Assembly: GCA_963739645.1 (NCBI GenBank)
Contig: CAVUBM010000059.1
Location: 1-64,000 of the forward strand
Direction of reading: 5' to 3'
Length of the DNA: 64,000 nucleotides
From: JASHPR01 sp963739645
GTDB taxonomy: Bacteria; Actinomycetota; Actinomycetes; Streptosporangiales; Streptosporangiaceae
The notes under the pieces are model-generated. The model did no database searches. It was not told the origin of the DNA and worked only from the letters and a program-made list of their open reading frames with translations. Of the stretch, positions 20,506 through 29,362 are shown piece by piece; within the stretch, counting starts at the first letter, position 1, and each line of letters begins with the position of its first letter. Both the position numbers and the translations under genes were made by a program.

Positions 20506-20718
20506 CGCGCCGCGATCGTAGCGCGTGGCCGTGCATTTCGGCAGGGCCGGAGTCCAAATCACGCCGCGCTGCGCGGTCTGTCGCGGGCCGGGCCCGCCCA
20601 GGGGTGGTGCTGACCTCCTCTGAATCAGTGGTGCCGCCCCTCCTGCCTGTCGCCTCCGGCCAGAGCACAATGACTGGCATGACCGATGATCGCGGGCCAG
20701 CGGCAGGCTGACGATCTG
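20506..20718. promoter_or_regulatory. Divergent intergenic region between response regulator and permease 4
   Basis: The 213-bp gap separates two divergent genes and should carry both promoters. By eye it holds no clear palindrome, tRNA or repeat. The + strand has a possible start at ATG 20686, but the text from there to 20719 is polar and unlike the other permease starts. Confidence 0.3.
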
Positions 20719-23227
20719 ATGCGGACCGCTCTGTACTGGTCGCGCGCGACGCGCAGGGACACCTGGCGGGCGGCGCTGGCTGTGGCGCTGCTCGGCGGCC
20801 TGCTCGGCGCCGTGGCGCTGGGCGCGCTGGCGGGCGCCCGCCGCACGGTCTCCGCCTACGGCCGGTACCTGGCCTCGATCGACGCCAGCGACGCGTTCGT
20901 CAACGTTCCCGGTGCGGTGCCGGGCTTTCCGCTGACGCTCCCGATGACGCTGATCTCGCAGCTACCTGGGGTCGCCGCCGGCGCCGGGTACATCGGGCTG
21001 TCCGCCGCCCCGGTCGTGCACGGGCACATCGCGGACTCCTTCCTGACCCACAGCCTGACCGGGTCCCTCAGCGGCGCCTCGTTCACCGCCGACGGATTCG
21101 GCCAGGACCGGCTGACCGTGCTGGCCGGCGCTGCCCGCGGCCAGCGCCACGGACCAGATCGCGCTTACCCCGCGCATCGCCGCCTTCTTCGGCGTCGGCG
21201 TGGGCGGGCGGGTGACCTATCAGCTGTACCGGCAGAACCTCCTGACCGGTCAGGCGTACCCGTTGCGGCGCGTCACGTTCGCCGTCACCGGCATCGTGGA
21301 CATCCCGCCGGTCCTGGTGGACCAGTCCGACCAGAAGGATTCCGGGGTCCTCCCGCCTGGCGCGACCCGGCGGCTGCTGGCGGCCTACGAGTTCGCCTGG
21401 GTCGGGGTTCGCCTGGACCGCGGCGCCGCCGGGATACCGGCTCTGCAGCACGGCCTCGCCGCGCTGGCCAGCCGCGCGCAGCGGCTGGTGCTGCAGCGGG
21501 ACCATCTGAAGCTGGCCAATCTGACCTTCAATATCAGCCGCTCGGACATCACCCACGACCAGGTGCAGCAGGCGATCAGGCCGCAGGCGGTCGCGCTCGC
21601 GGTCTTCGGCGCGATCACCGCGCTGGCCATGCTCGTGCTCGTCGGCCAGGGCATGGCGCAGATGCTGAGCCGGTCCGCGCCGGACATCTCCGCCGCGCGC
21701 GCGCTCGGGGCCACCCGGGGCCAGACCGCGCTGGCCGTGAGCCTGCCGGCGGCCCTCGCCATCCTCGGCGGCATGATCCTCGCCGTGGCCGGAGCGGTCC
21801 TGCTGTCCCCGCTGGCCCCGGTGGGCCCGGTGCGCCAGTTCGACCCGGTCCGCGGCCTGGGCGTGGACGGCCTGGTCCTGGGCGCGGGATCGGCCCTGCT
21901 GACGGCCATCCTGGCCGGGCTGCTGGCCATCATGGCCGGGCGGGCGGCGCGGCAGCCGGCCACCCGCGATGAGGGGCGGGCCCCGGTCATCGCACGAGCG
22001 GCGGCGGCGGCCGGCCTGCCGGTCTATGCCGTCCTGGGCAGCCGCAACGCGCTGCAGCCGGGTTCTGGCCAGCGCGCGGTCCCGGCCCGGGCGGCCCTGC
22101 TCGGATCCATCACGGCCGTCACCGCGGTCACCGCCGTGGCCGTGTTCGGCGCCAGCCTGACCGGCCTGATCACCCACCCGGAGCGATACGGCTGGAACTG
22201 GAACGTTCTGATCCAGGCCGAGGGCGGGTACGGAAACTGGTCCGAGGCGACGATGAGCCGGCTCGTGAACGGCCAGCCCGCGGTGGCCGGCTGGTCCAGC
22301 TTCGGGTTCGGCCAGCTTCCTGTCGACGGCACCGTGATTCCCGTGCTCGGGCTGCAGCGCAACCGCGGCTCGGTCGAGCCGCCCACCATCAGCGGCCATG
22401 AGATCGACGGTAACGACGAGATCGAGCTGGGCACGGTGACCCTGCGCGAACTCGGCAAGCGCATCGGCGACACCGTCCTGGTCGGCAGCACACCGTACCG
22501 GCGGCGGCTGACGATCGTCGGCACCGTGACCATGCCCTCATTCGGGGTGGCCCTGACCGACCACGTATCGCTGGGCCGGGGGGCGATGATGTCCGAGCGG
22601 GCGCTGCTGGGGTTCGCGGGCGCAACGACAGAGAACCCGCAGTCGGAGAGCGCGGCCGCGCAGGAGCTCCCGTCCGCGGCGGCGTTCGACCTGGTTCCTG
22701 GCACGAGCGCGGCGCAGCGGGCCCGGCTCGTGCACCACATCACGTCCGCCAACCCGGACGGGACCCCCGGCGGCACCTACGCGCTCGGCCAGCACCTGGC
22801 GGCTGCCGTGGTTAACGCTTCGAAGATGGGTGATCAGCCGCTGGTGCTGGCCCTCGGGCTGGCCGCGGCCGCTGTGCTCTCCCTCGCCCTGACCGTGTTC
22901 GCCTCCGTGCGCCGGCGGCGCCGGGAATACGCCCTGCTCAAGACCCTGGGCATGAGCCGGGGCCAGGTGCGGGCCGTGGTCGCCTGGCAGACCAGCGCGA
23001 TCCTGCTCGTCGCGGCGCTCATCGGCGTGCCGCTCGGCATCGCCGCCGGGCGGCTGTCCTGGATCAGCTTCGCCAACTCGCTGGGCGTCGTGCCCGCGAC
23101 CGTGACCCCGGTCGCCGCCCTCGTCGTGGGCTTCGTGGCCCTGCTGCTGGCCGGGAACCTGCTCGCTGCCCTGCCGGGAAGCCTGGCCGCCCGGACCTCG
23201 ACCGCCGGCATCCTCCGGGCCGAGTAG
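20719..23227 (+). CDS. FtsX/MacB-type ABC permease 4 (one frame break)
   Basis: About 835 residues, a more distant paralogue of permeases 1-3. The start MRTALYWSRATRRDTWRAAL precedes the first helix and GALAGARRTVSAYGRYL. The frame changes near 21140, then reads cleanly through the central helices (FGAITALAMLVLVGQGMAQML, with ARALGATRGQ) and the terminal FtsX domain (RRRREYALLKTLGMSRGQ) to ARTSTAGILRAE. No ATPase gene is adjacent; it may share the one at 10542. It is transcribed away from the NarL-type regulator. Confidence 0.85.
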
Positions 23228-23591
23228 CCCTGGCCGGGCCGGCCTGGCCTAGGGCGCTGACGGTGGCTGAGGGCTTTGGCGCGGGGCCGAGGCCGGCCAG
23301 GCGGCACTGGGGCCGCGTCAGCAGTGAGAGCTTGTCGTCGTGGGTGAACGCGGCCTGGCACATGGCCTGGGCGCGGCTGCCGCACTCGTGCATGATCCCG
23401 CCGCCGGTGGAACTCGGGGCGGTCACGGTGACGCAGCCGTTCGCGGAGCGGCCGTACCCGCCGGGTTTGACCGCGGTCCAGATGCCCAGGGCGGCGAACC
23501 CGGCCAGGATCAGGGCACCGACAATCGCGATCCCACGCTTGTCCCGCGTGGTCAGCGGCTCGGCCGGAGGGCTCTGGGTCTTCCGGTACAT
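23064..23591 (-). CDS. Single-pass membrane or secreted protein of unknown function
   Basis: The N-terminal part is convincing. A short cytoplasmic end (MYRKTQSPPAEPLTTRDKRG) is followed by one hydrophobic helix (IAIVGALILAGFAALGIW) and an outside segment with three Cys (GCVTVTAP, HECGSRAQAMCQAAF). The C-terminal 60 residues after about 23230 are Arg/Pro/Gly-rich and run antisense into the end of permease 4, which suggests that the real stop is lost through a base error near 23230-23260. I do not recognise the function. Confidence 0.55.
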   Translation of the reverse strand: MYRKTQSPPAEPLTTRDKRGIAIVGALILAGFAALGIWTAVKPGGYGRSANGCVTVTAPSSTGGGIMHECGSRAQAMCQAAFTHDDKLSLLTRPQCRLAGLGPAPKPSATVSALGQAGPARATRPGGCRRSRSGRPGFPAGQRAGSRPAAGPRSPRRGRRPGSRSRARRPASWRS

Positions 23592-23615
23592 ATACCGGTG
23601 AAGTCTAGGCGGACC

Positions 23616-23780
23616 TCAGGGAAGCTCGCCCTGGCCGGGCAGACGCCAAGCCAGGGCGAGCCTGATGAGCCGGTCCCCCGTATCATCGTTTGGGTCCCCC
23701 AGAAGCATGATCGCATGCCCGTGATCAGGGATGATGCACCGGGTGCCCAGATCCGTGACGTGTCGGCCCCGATGCCTCAT
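23616..23780 (-). CDS. Small coupled ORF, 54 residues, unknown
   Basis: The ATG at 23780 overlaps the stop of the upstream response regulator (ATGA), an arrangement that suggests translational coupling. The product, with GTRCIIPDHGHAIMLLGDP in its middle and RLIRLALAWRLPGQGELP at its end, has normal amino-acid balance. No family is recognised. The last codons also form an 11-bp hairpin GCTCGCCCTGG/CCAGGGCGAGC (23624-23634 with 23651-23661), so part of the signal may be a terminator rather than a gene. Confidence 0.4.
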   Translation of the reverse strand: MRHRGRHVTDLGTRCIIPDHGHAIMLLGDPNDDTGDRLIRLALAWRLPGQGELP

Positions 23781-24511
23781 CCGGGCGGGCGCGATCCCGG
23801 CGATGCGGCCTGCAGGACGCGGTCGGCGAACCGGTAGCCGGAGCGCGGCTCGGTGATGAACAGCGGCTCGGCGTCCGGCGACTCGAGCTTGGCGCGCAGC
23901 CGGGCCACGTACACCCGGGTGTACTCGGTCTGCGTCTCGTAGCCCGGGCCCCAGACCCGGCGCAGCAGCGTCGCGTGGGTCAGCAGCACGCCCGGGCTGA
24001 TCGCGAACTGGCGCAGCAGCGCGAACTCGGTCTGGGTGAGATGCACCAGCCGGCCCGCTTTGGTCACCCGGCGCCGGGTGAGGTCGATCTCGACGTCCCC
24101 GACCGTGATGACGCTCGGCTCGGGCGGGCCCGCCAGCGCGGGCCGGCTCCGGCGCAGCGTCGCGTTGATCCTGGCCAGGAGCTCCTCGACGCCGAAGGGC
24201 TTGGTCACGTAGTCGTCGGCGCCCAGGTTGAGCGCGCGGACCTTGTCGGTCTCGGCCCGCCGGGCGGACAGCACGATGATGCCCACCTCGGACAGCGCCC
24301 GGATCTCGCGGCACAGCTCGAAGCCGTCGGCATCGGGCAGCATCAGGTCAAGCAGCACGACGTCGGGGACGCGGAGCTCCAGGGTCCTGGCGATGGAGCC
24401 GCTGCCCCGCGAGACGACCACGTCGTGCCCGCGGACGGACAGGTTCGACCGCACGAGATCGACGATGTTCTGGTCGTCCTCCACGATTAAGACGACGGTC
24501 TTGTCAGCCAA
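23777..24511 (-). CDS. OmpR/PhoB-family winged-helix response regulator
   Basis: About 244 residues. The receiver starts at TVVLIVEDDQNIV with phospho-Asp in VVLLDLMLPDADG and Lys in DDYVTKPFG. The winged-helix output domain includes LTQTEFALLRQFAISPGVLLTH, RVWG and RVYVARLRAKLE, ending in the wing ITEPRSGYRF. This is KdpE-like in feel. The start is unclear: TTG at 24511 directly precedes ADKTVVLIV, while an ATG at 24550 adds a Gly/Arg leader. No histidine kinase is adjacent, so it is an orphan here. Confidence 0.85.
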   Translation of the reverse strand: MADKTVVLIVEDDQNIVDLVRSNLSVRGHDVVVSRGSGSIARTLELRVPDVVLLDLMLPDADGFELCREIRALSEVGIIVLSARRAETDKVRALNLGADDYVTKPFGVEELLARINATLRRSRPALAGPPEPSVITVGDVEIDLTRRRVTKAGRLVHLTQTEFALLRQFAISPGVLLTHATLLRRVWGPGYETQTEYTRVYVARLRAKLESPDAEPLFITEPRSGYRFADRVLQAASPGSRPPG

Positions 24512-24784
24512 TCCAGTACCTCGTCCCGCACGGCCGTGGCCGGGCCGCATGGCGCCATCGCCCCGGGGGCGATATCCGGTCAGGATAACGGCCCGACGAA
24601 CACGTACAACACCCCCCGCAACGCTATATTCAGGGATCTTCCCGGATTATTGTCGCCGCGCCGAGGCAGCGCAGCGCGCGGTCAGAAGATCAGCTTTACC
24701 GCAGAGACCACGCCGATGATCACGACGAATAGCAGGGGAGGGGCCTCCGGCCAGGTCCCGGGGCCGGGGGTGTCCAATGGGCGG

Positions 24785-25387
24785 ATGGAACCCCTCGACC
24801 AGCAGATGCGGTTCGTCACCGAGATCGACCGGCTCAAGGCCGTGCTCCGGCAGACCATGCTCACCGCGCCGCCGCGCCGGGAGAACTCGGCCGAGCACTC
24901 CTGGCACCTGGCGGTGATGGCGCTGACCCTGGCCGATCACGCCCCGCCCGGCACCGACATCGGGCGCGTGACCGCCATGGTGCTCCTGCACGACGTCGTC
25001 GAGATCGACGCCGGGGACCTGTTCGCCTACGCCGACGCGGATCAGCAGGCCCGGCAGGAGAAGGCGGAGCGGGCCGCGGCCGACCGGATCTTCGGGCTGC
25101 TCCCGCCGGACCTCGGCGGCACCTTCCGCGGCCTGTGGGACGAGTTCGAGGAGCGCCGGACGCCGGAGGCCAGGTTCGCCCGCGCGCTGGACCGCCTCCA
25201 GCCCATGCTGGCCAACCTCAACACCGGCGGGGGGACCTGGGCGGAGCACGGCATCACGGCCGACCAGGTGCTGGCCAAGGTGCAGCTGATCGAGGACGGC
25301 TCCGCCTCGCTCGGGCGCTACGCCCGGGATCTGGTCGACCGCTCCGTCGCCGACGGCCTGCTCGCGCCGGCCCCTGACGGCCGCTAG
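24785..25387 (+). CDS. HD-domain phosphohydrolase, YfbR/HDDC2-like
   Basis: 200 residues. The metal-binding residues lie in ENSAEHSWHLAVMAL (His) and VLLHDVVEIDAGDLFAYAD (HD pair), and a distal Asp in RALDRLQPML. This spacing is typical of 5'-deoxynucleotidases of the YfbR/HDDC2 group, which hydrolyse deoxynucleoside monophosphates. The ATG at 24785 is chosen because family text begins at once (RFVTEIDRLKAVLRQT). The 234-bp gap to its left, opposite the OmpR-type regulator, holds no feature I can name. Confidence 0.85.
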   Translation: MEPLDQQMRFVTEIDRLKAVLRQTMLTAPPRRENSAEHSWHLAVMALTLADHAPPGTDIGRVTAMVLLHDVVEIDAGDLFAYADADQQARQEKAERAAADRIFGLLPPDLGGTFRGLWDEFEERRTPEARFARALDRLQPMLANLNTGGGTWAEHGITADQVLAKVQLIEDGSASLGRYARDLVDRSVADGLLAPAPDGR

Positions 25388-25617
25388 ACCGGCGGCGAGG
25401 GGCGCCGCGGGGCCGGGTGCTCGACCACGGCGATGACCCGGCTCGCCATGAAGCGCGCGGTCCGCACCGCGGTCCCGCCCCTGGTCAGCTCGCTCACCTC
25501 GATCTGCCCGCGCCGGTTCACCACCTCCACCCGGCGCCCGGCACGGGTCGCCGCCACCTCGTAGGTCTTGGTCGTGCCCCCGGCATCCACCACTACCTCA
25601 ACCTTGTCGCCCTTCAT
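25384..25617 (-). CDS. Small conserved-looking protein, 77 residues, unknown
   Basis: The product is beta-rich (KVEVVVDAGGTTKTYEVAAT, then RRVEVVNRRGQIEVSEL) with a basic body and a Pro-rich tail. It looks like a small SH3-like or OB-like barrel. It overlaps the end of the HD gene by 4 bp on the opposite strand and lies downstream of the ABC ATPase gene. No function can be assigned. Confidence 0.6.
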   Translation of the reverse strand: MKGDKVEVVVDAGGTTKTYEVAATRAGRRVEVVNRRGQIEVSELTRGGTAVRTARFMASRVIAVVEHPAPRRPSPPV

Positions 25618-25696
25618 CGCTGGCCTTCCCGGACGCAGTCAGCCGCTGCCGCCCAGTCCCATGATCCGCCAGCGGCCTAGTGATCCGCCAACCGCG

Positions 25697-26509
25697 TCAG
25701 CGCAGCCGGGCGGCCCGGGCGGTCCACCGGGAGGCGTGGCGCTCGACGATCAGCGGGAGCCCGAAGCACTTGGAGAGGTTGCGCTCGCTGAACACCTCCT
25801 GGACCGGGCCGGCCGCGAGCACGGTGCCCTTGCGCAGCAGCATCGCGTGGGTGAAGCCCGCGGGCACCTCCTCGACGTGATGGGTGACCAGCACGACCGT
25901 GGGCGCCTTGGGGTTCACGGCCAGCGCCGAGATGCGCTGGAGCACGTCCTCGCGGCCGCCCAGGTCCAGCCCGGCCGCGGGCTCGTCGAGCAGCAGCATC
26001 TCAGGGTCGGGCATCAGCGCGCGGGCGATCTGGACCCGCTTGCGCTCGCCCTCCGACAGGCTGGCGAACTTGCGCCTGATCAGGTGCGCGCAGCCCAGCG
26101 CGTCGAGCAGTTGCACCGCGCGGACGACGTCGAACGAGTCATAGTCCTCGGTGTCGCGGCCGAGGATCCCGTACGAGGCGGTCAGCACCAGGTCGATGAC
26201 CTTCTCCGCGGGCGGCACCTTGTCCGCGACGGACGCGCTGGCGAACCCGATCCTGGTCCGCAAGTCGTCGATGTCGGCGTCATCGAGCGGCTGCCCGAGA
26301 ATCTCGGCCTTGCCCTCCGTCGGCGTCAGCATCGCGGCGGCGACCTGCAGCAACGTGGTCTTCCCCGCCCCGTTCGGGCCGATCACCACCCAGCTCTCAT
26401 CGCTGTGGACGCTCCAGTCGATGTCCCGGAGCAGCATCGACTGCTCCCGGCGGACTCCCGCCCCGCGGAGCCGCAGCACCTCATCCGACAATGCGGCTCC
26501 TTCCAGCAC
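25697..26509 (-). CDS. ABC-type ATPase, stand-alone
   Basis: 270 residues with Walker A GPNGAGKTT, signature LSEGERKRVQIARAL, Walker B MLLLDEPAAGLDLGG and H-loop VTHHVEEVPAG. It resembles the stand-alone YlmA/ModF-like group and metal-type importer ATPases. No permease or binding protein is adjacent, so its partner is elsewhere or it has a non-transport role. The ATG is preceded by a short polar stretch and could be replaced by a TTG a few codons in. Confidence 0.88.
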   Translation of the reverse strand: MLEGAALSDEVLRLRGAGVRREQSMLLRDIDWSVHSDESWVVIGPNGAGKTTLLQVAAAMLTPTEGKAEILGQPLDDADIDDLRTRIGFASASVADKVPPAEKVIDLVLTASYGILGRDTEDYDSFDVVRAVQLLDALGCAHLIRRKFASLSEGERKRVQIARALMPDPEMLLLDEPAAGLDLGGREDVLQRISALAVNPKAPTVVLVTHHVEEVPAGFTHAMLLRKGTVLAAGPVQEVFSERNLSKCFGLPLIVERHASRWTARAARLR

Positions 26510-26609
26510 CCCGCAGCATCAGCTCGAACTTACTCCGGTCACCCCGCCGGTTTGCCGCGCCACCCGGTCAGTGAGCGCGCGTGTTGCTGTGTGATTTTGC
26601 CGTTACGCT

Positions 26610-27242
26610 CTACCGGTCGAGCTGCCGGACGGCCAGCAGCGCGGCCTGCGTGCGGTCCTGCACGCCGAGCTTGGCCAGCACCGCACTGACGTGGGTCTTG
26701 ATCGTCTTCTCGGACACCTGCAGCAGCCGGGCTATCTCCCGGTTCGAGCGGCCCTGGGCGATCTGCGCCAGCACCTCGCGCTCCCGGCCGGTGAGCGCGC
26801 CGACGCCGCGTACGGCCGGGGATGAGGATCGCAGCAGCGCCGCGGCCACCTCGGGCGCGAGCAGCGTGTGCCCGTCGTGCACCGAGCGCAGGGCCCGGAC
26901 CAGCGCGTCAGGGTCGACGTCTTTGTACAGGAACCCGGCCGCCCCGGCCTGCACGGCCAGCGTTTCCAGGCCGCGGTCAGCCGCGCTGGTCAGCACCAGG
27001 GCCCGGGCCCGCAGGCCGGCGTCCCGCAGCTCGTTCAGCACGGCGACGCCGTCCATGACCGGCAGCTTGAGGTCGAGCAGGATCACGTCAGGGTCGAGCT
27101 CCGTGGCCATGGCCACGGCCTGGGCGCCATCGGCGGCCTCCCCCACCACGTCGATATCGTCCTGGACGCTGAGCAGCACCTGCAGCCCCTGCCGGACGAC
27201 CGGGTGGTCGTCGGCGATCAGCACGGTGATCGGCTTGGTCAT
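26610..27242 (-). CDS. NarL-family response regulator
   Basis: 210 residues. The receiver has IADDHPVVRQG, phospho-Asp in VILLDLKLPVMDG and Lys in FLYKDVD. The LuxR-type output domain is LTGREREVLAQIAQGRSNREIARLLQVSEKTIKTHVSAVLAKLG. Its ATG overlaps the stop of the upstream histidine kinase (ATGA), so the two form a coupled two-component pair. Confidence 0.93.
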   Translation of the reverse strand: MTKPITVLIADDHPVVRQGLQVLLSVQDDIDVVGEAADGAQAVAMATELDPDVILLDLKLPVMDGVAVLNELRDAGLRARALVLTSAADRGLETLAVQAGAAGFLYKDVDPDALVRALRSVHDGHTLLAPEVAAALLRSSSPAVRGVGALTGREREVLAQIAQGRSNREIARLLQVSEKTIKTHVSAVLAKLGVQDRTQAALLAVRQLDR

Positions 27243-28528
27243 GACCGCCCGGCCCTGATGGGGAGCTCCAGGCGCACCAGCGTGCCGTCCCCGGGGGCCG
27301 AGCGCACGGTCAGCCTGCCGCCGGCCGCCGCGGCCCGCTCGCGCATCGAGGCCAGGCCCAGGCCGGCAGTGAAGGGGGGAGTGGAGAGGGCCAGTGAAGG
27401 GGGAACGGGGCGGTGGGTGGGGGGTGGGGGGTGGGGAGAGGGAGGCGGGGCATCGGCGGCGAAGCCGCGCCCGCGGTCGGCGACCTCCAGGATCATCCGG
27501 TTGCGCCGCGCCGCCAGCGACACGCGGATCGTGGGCGCTCCGGAATGCCGCAGCGCGTTGTGCAGCGCCTCCTGGGCTATCCGGTAGACCGCGGCCTCCT
27601 GCTCGGCGCCGAGCGCGGGCAGATCGGCCGCGGCGTCGAACGTGACCTGGACGCCGTGGGTGCGGCCCGCGAGCACCGCGTAGCTGCGCAGCGACCCGGC
27701 CAGCCCGCCCGCGGCCAGGTCGGGCGGGGCGAGGCCGTCGATCACGGCCCGGAGCTCGGCGTGGGCCTGGCCGCTCAGCTCGGCGACGCTCTCCATCTCG
27801 GCCACCGCCCGCGACGGGTCCCGCGGCACGAGCACCTCGGCGGCGCGGGCCTTCACCCGGATGCTGAACAGCTTCTGCGACACCGCGTCGTGCAGCTCCC
27901 TGGCCAGCCGGGCCCGCTCCTCGAGGACCGAGAGCTCCCGGCCCCGTTCGTACAGCCGGGCGTTGGTCAGCGCGATCGCCGCGTGCGACGCAAACAGGCC
28001 GAGCAGCTGCTCGTCGCGCTCGGTGAAGCCGCCAGGCACGCACTTGCAGGCGGCGAAGATAATGCCGAGCACGTCCCGGCCGTCCTTGATCGGCATGCCG
28101 ATGAAGTCGGACATGTCCGGGTGCGCCGACGGCCACCACTCGAACCGGGGGTCGGCGCGGATGTCATCCACCCGGATCGGCTGGCCCTCGCGCAGCAGCA
28201 CGCCGAGCAGGCCGTGCTGACGCGGCACCGGCCCGATCGCCTTCTGCTCGCGCTCCGAGATGCCGTCGGTCACGAACTCGGCGAACGACCCCTGATCGTC
28301 GGGCACGCCGAGCGCCGCGTACCTGGCGTTGACGAGCGACCGCGCGGACCTGACGATCATCTCCAGCACGTCGCGGGTGGACAGCTGCCGGGCGACCGCG
28401 AGCACGACCTGGCTGACCCGCTGCAGCACGTCGTCCTGGCTGCCGGCCGCGGGACCGCCGTCATCCCGGCCGTCCTGGGCGGCGCCCGGCGACTGCTCCT
28501 CGCTCACACTCCGGCTCACATACCGCAC
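27239..28528 (-). CDS. GAF-domain sensor histidine kinase with proline-rich insert in the ATPase domain
   Basis: 429 residues, soluble. A GAF domain spans about residues 55-195 (VNARYAALGVPDDQG, then IGMPIKDGRDVLGIIFAA), like the DevS/DosS-type GAF sensors. The HisKA_3 helix has LARELHDAVSQKLFSI. The ATPase domain shows EALHNALRHSGAP and DRGRGF, but then a run of about 34 residues of Pro, Ser, Thr and His (PPPSPHPPPPTHRPVPPS) comes before GLGLASMRERA. The insert lies where the flexible ATP lid sits. The gene is the first of a coupled pair with the NarL regulator. GAF family members sense haem ligands or redox; no haem His can be assigned with confidence. Confidence 0.9.
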   Translation of the reverse strand: MRYVSRSVSEEQSPGAAQDGRDDGGPAAGSQDDVLQRVSQVVLAVARQLSTRDVLEMIVRSARSLVNARYAALGVPDDQGSFAEFVTDGISEREQKAIGPVPRQHGLLGVLLREGQPIRVDDIRADPRFEWWPSAHPDMSDFIGMPIKDGRDVLGIIFAACKCVPGGFTERDEQLLGLFASHAAIALTNARLYERGRELSVLEERARLARELHDAVSQKLFSIRVKARAAEVLVPRDPSRAVAEMESVAELSGQAHAELRAVIDGLAPPDLAAGGLAGSLRSYAVLAGRTHGVQVTFDAAADLPALGAEQEAAVYRIAQEALHNALRHSGAPTIRVSLAARRNRMILEVADRGRGFAADAPPPSPHPPPPTHRPVPPSLALSTPPFTAGLGLASMRERAAAAGGRLTVRSAPGDGTLVRLELPIRAGRS

Positions 28529-28642
28529 GCTACCTGCGCTCCGGCCCGGCGGGATCGGCCACGAGTCCTAGGACCATGGGACCAGGCCGATCGGGCCGCG
28601 CGCCCGATGCGCGGCGGTGGGGCGCTGCCTAGCGTAAAGGCC

Positions 28643-29362
28643 ATGGATGAGACCAAGAACGCTGTGATCACCGGCGCGTCCCGTGGCCTGGGCCTGGCGC
28701 TCGCCCGCGGCCTGGCGGCCGATGGCTGGTCGCTCGTGATCGACGCCAGGGACCGCGACGCGCTCAGCGCCGCCGCGGCCAGCCTGCCCGCGGCGGTCAC
28801 CGCGCTGCCCGGCGACATCGCCGATCCCGCGCACCGCGAGGCGCTCTGCCGTGCCGCCGAGGACCTCGGCGGGCCCGATCTGCTGATCAACAACGCGGGC
28901 ACGCTGGGGGCCAGCCCGCTCCCGGCGATCGCCGATTACCCGGTGGCGGAGCTCAGGGAGCTGTTCGAGGTCAACGTGGTGGCGCCGATCGCGCTCACCC
29001 AGCTGCTGCTGCCCGCGCTGCGGCGCCGCGGCGGCGCGGTGCTGAACATCACCTCGGACGCGGCCGTGGAGCCCTACGAGGGCTGGGGCGGCTACGGGGC
29101 GGCCAAGGCCGCCCTGGAGCAGGCCAGCAACATCCTGGCCGCCGAGGAGAGCGTGGTCCGGGTCTGGTGGGTGGACCCTGGCGACCTGCGGACCCGCATG
29201 CACCAGCAGGCCTTCCCCGGGGAGGACATCTCGGACCGGCCGCTGCCGGAGACCGTGGTCCCCGCGTTCGCGCGGCTGATCGGCGAGCGCATGCCCAGCG
29301 GGCGGTACCGGGCGTCCGAGCTGACGCCGCCCGCCCCGGCCGTCACGGGGGCATGGTCATGA
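28643..29362 (+). CDS. Short-chain dehydrogenase/reductase
   Basis: 239 residues. The cofactor motif is TGASRGLG, the second motif NNAG, the catalytic Ser lies in NITSDAA and the catalytic YxxxK in YGAAKAAL. These are all of the classical SDR residues. It overlaps the start of the next gene, queA, suggesting cotranscription. Substrate unknown. Confidence 0.9.
   Translation: MDETKNAVITGASRGLGLALARGLAADGWSLVIDARDRDALSAAAASLPAAVTALPGDIADPAHREALCRAAEDLGGPDLLINNAGTLGASPLPAIADYPVAELRELFEVNVVAPIALTQLLLPALRRRGGAVLNITSDAAVEPYEGWGGYGAAKAALEQASNILAAEESVVRVWWVDPGDLRTRMHQQAFPGEDISDRPLPETVVPAFARLIGERMPSGRYRASELTPPAPAVTGAWS

Noticed and set aside
20686..20718. Earlier start for permease 4 at ATG 20686
   Set aside because: The extra residues (MIAGQRQADDL) are unlike the starts of the three paralogues, which begin a few residues before the WYR/YWSR motif.
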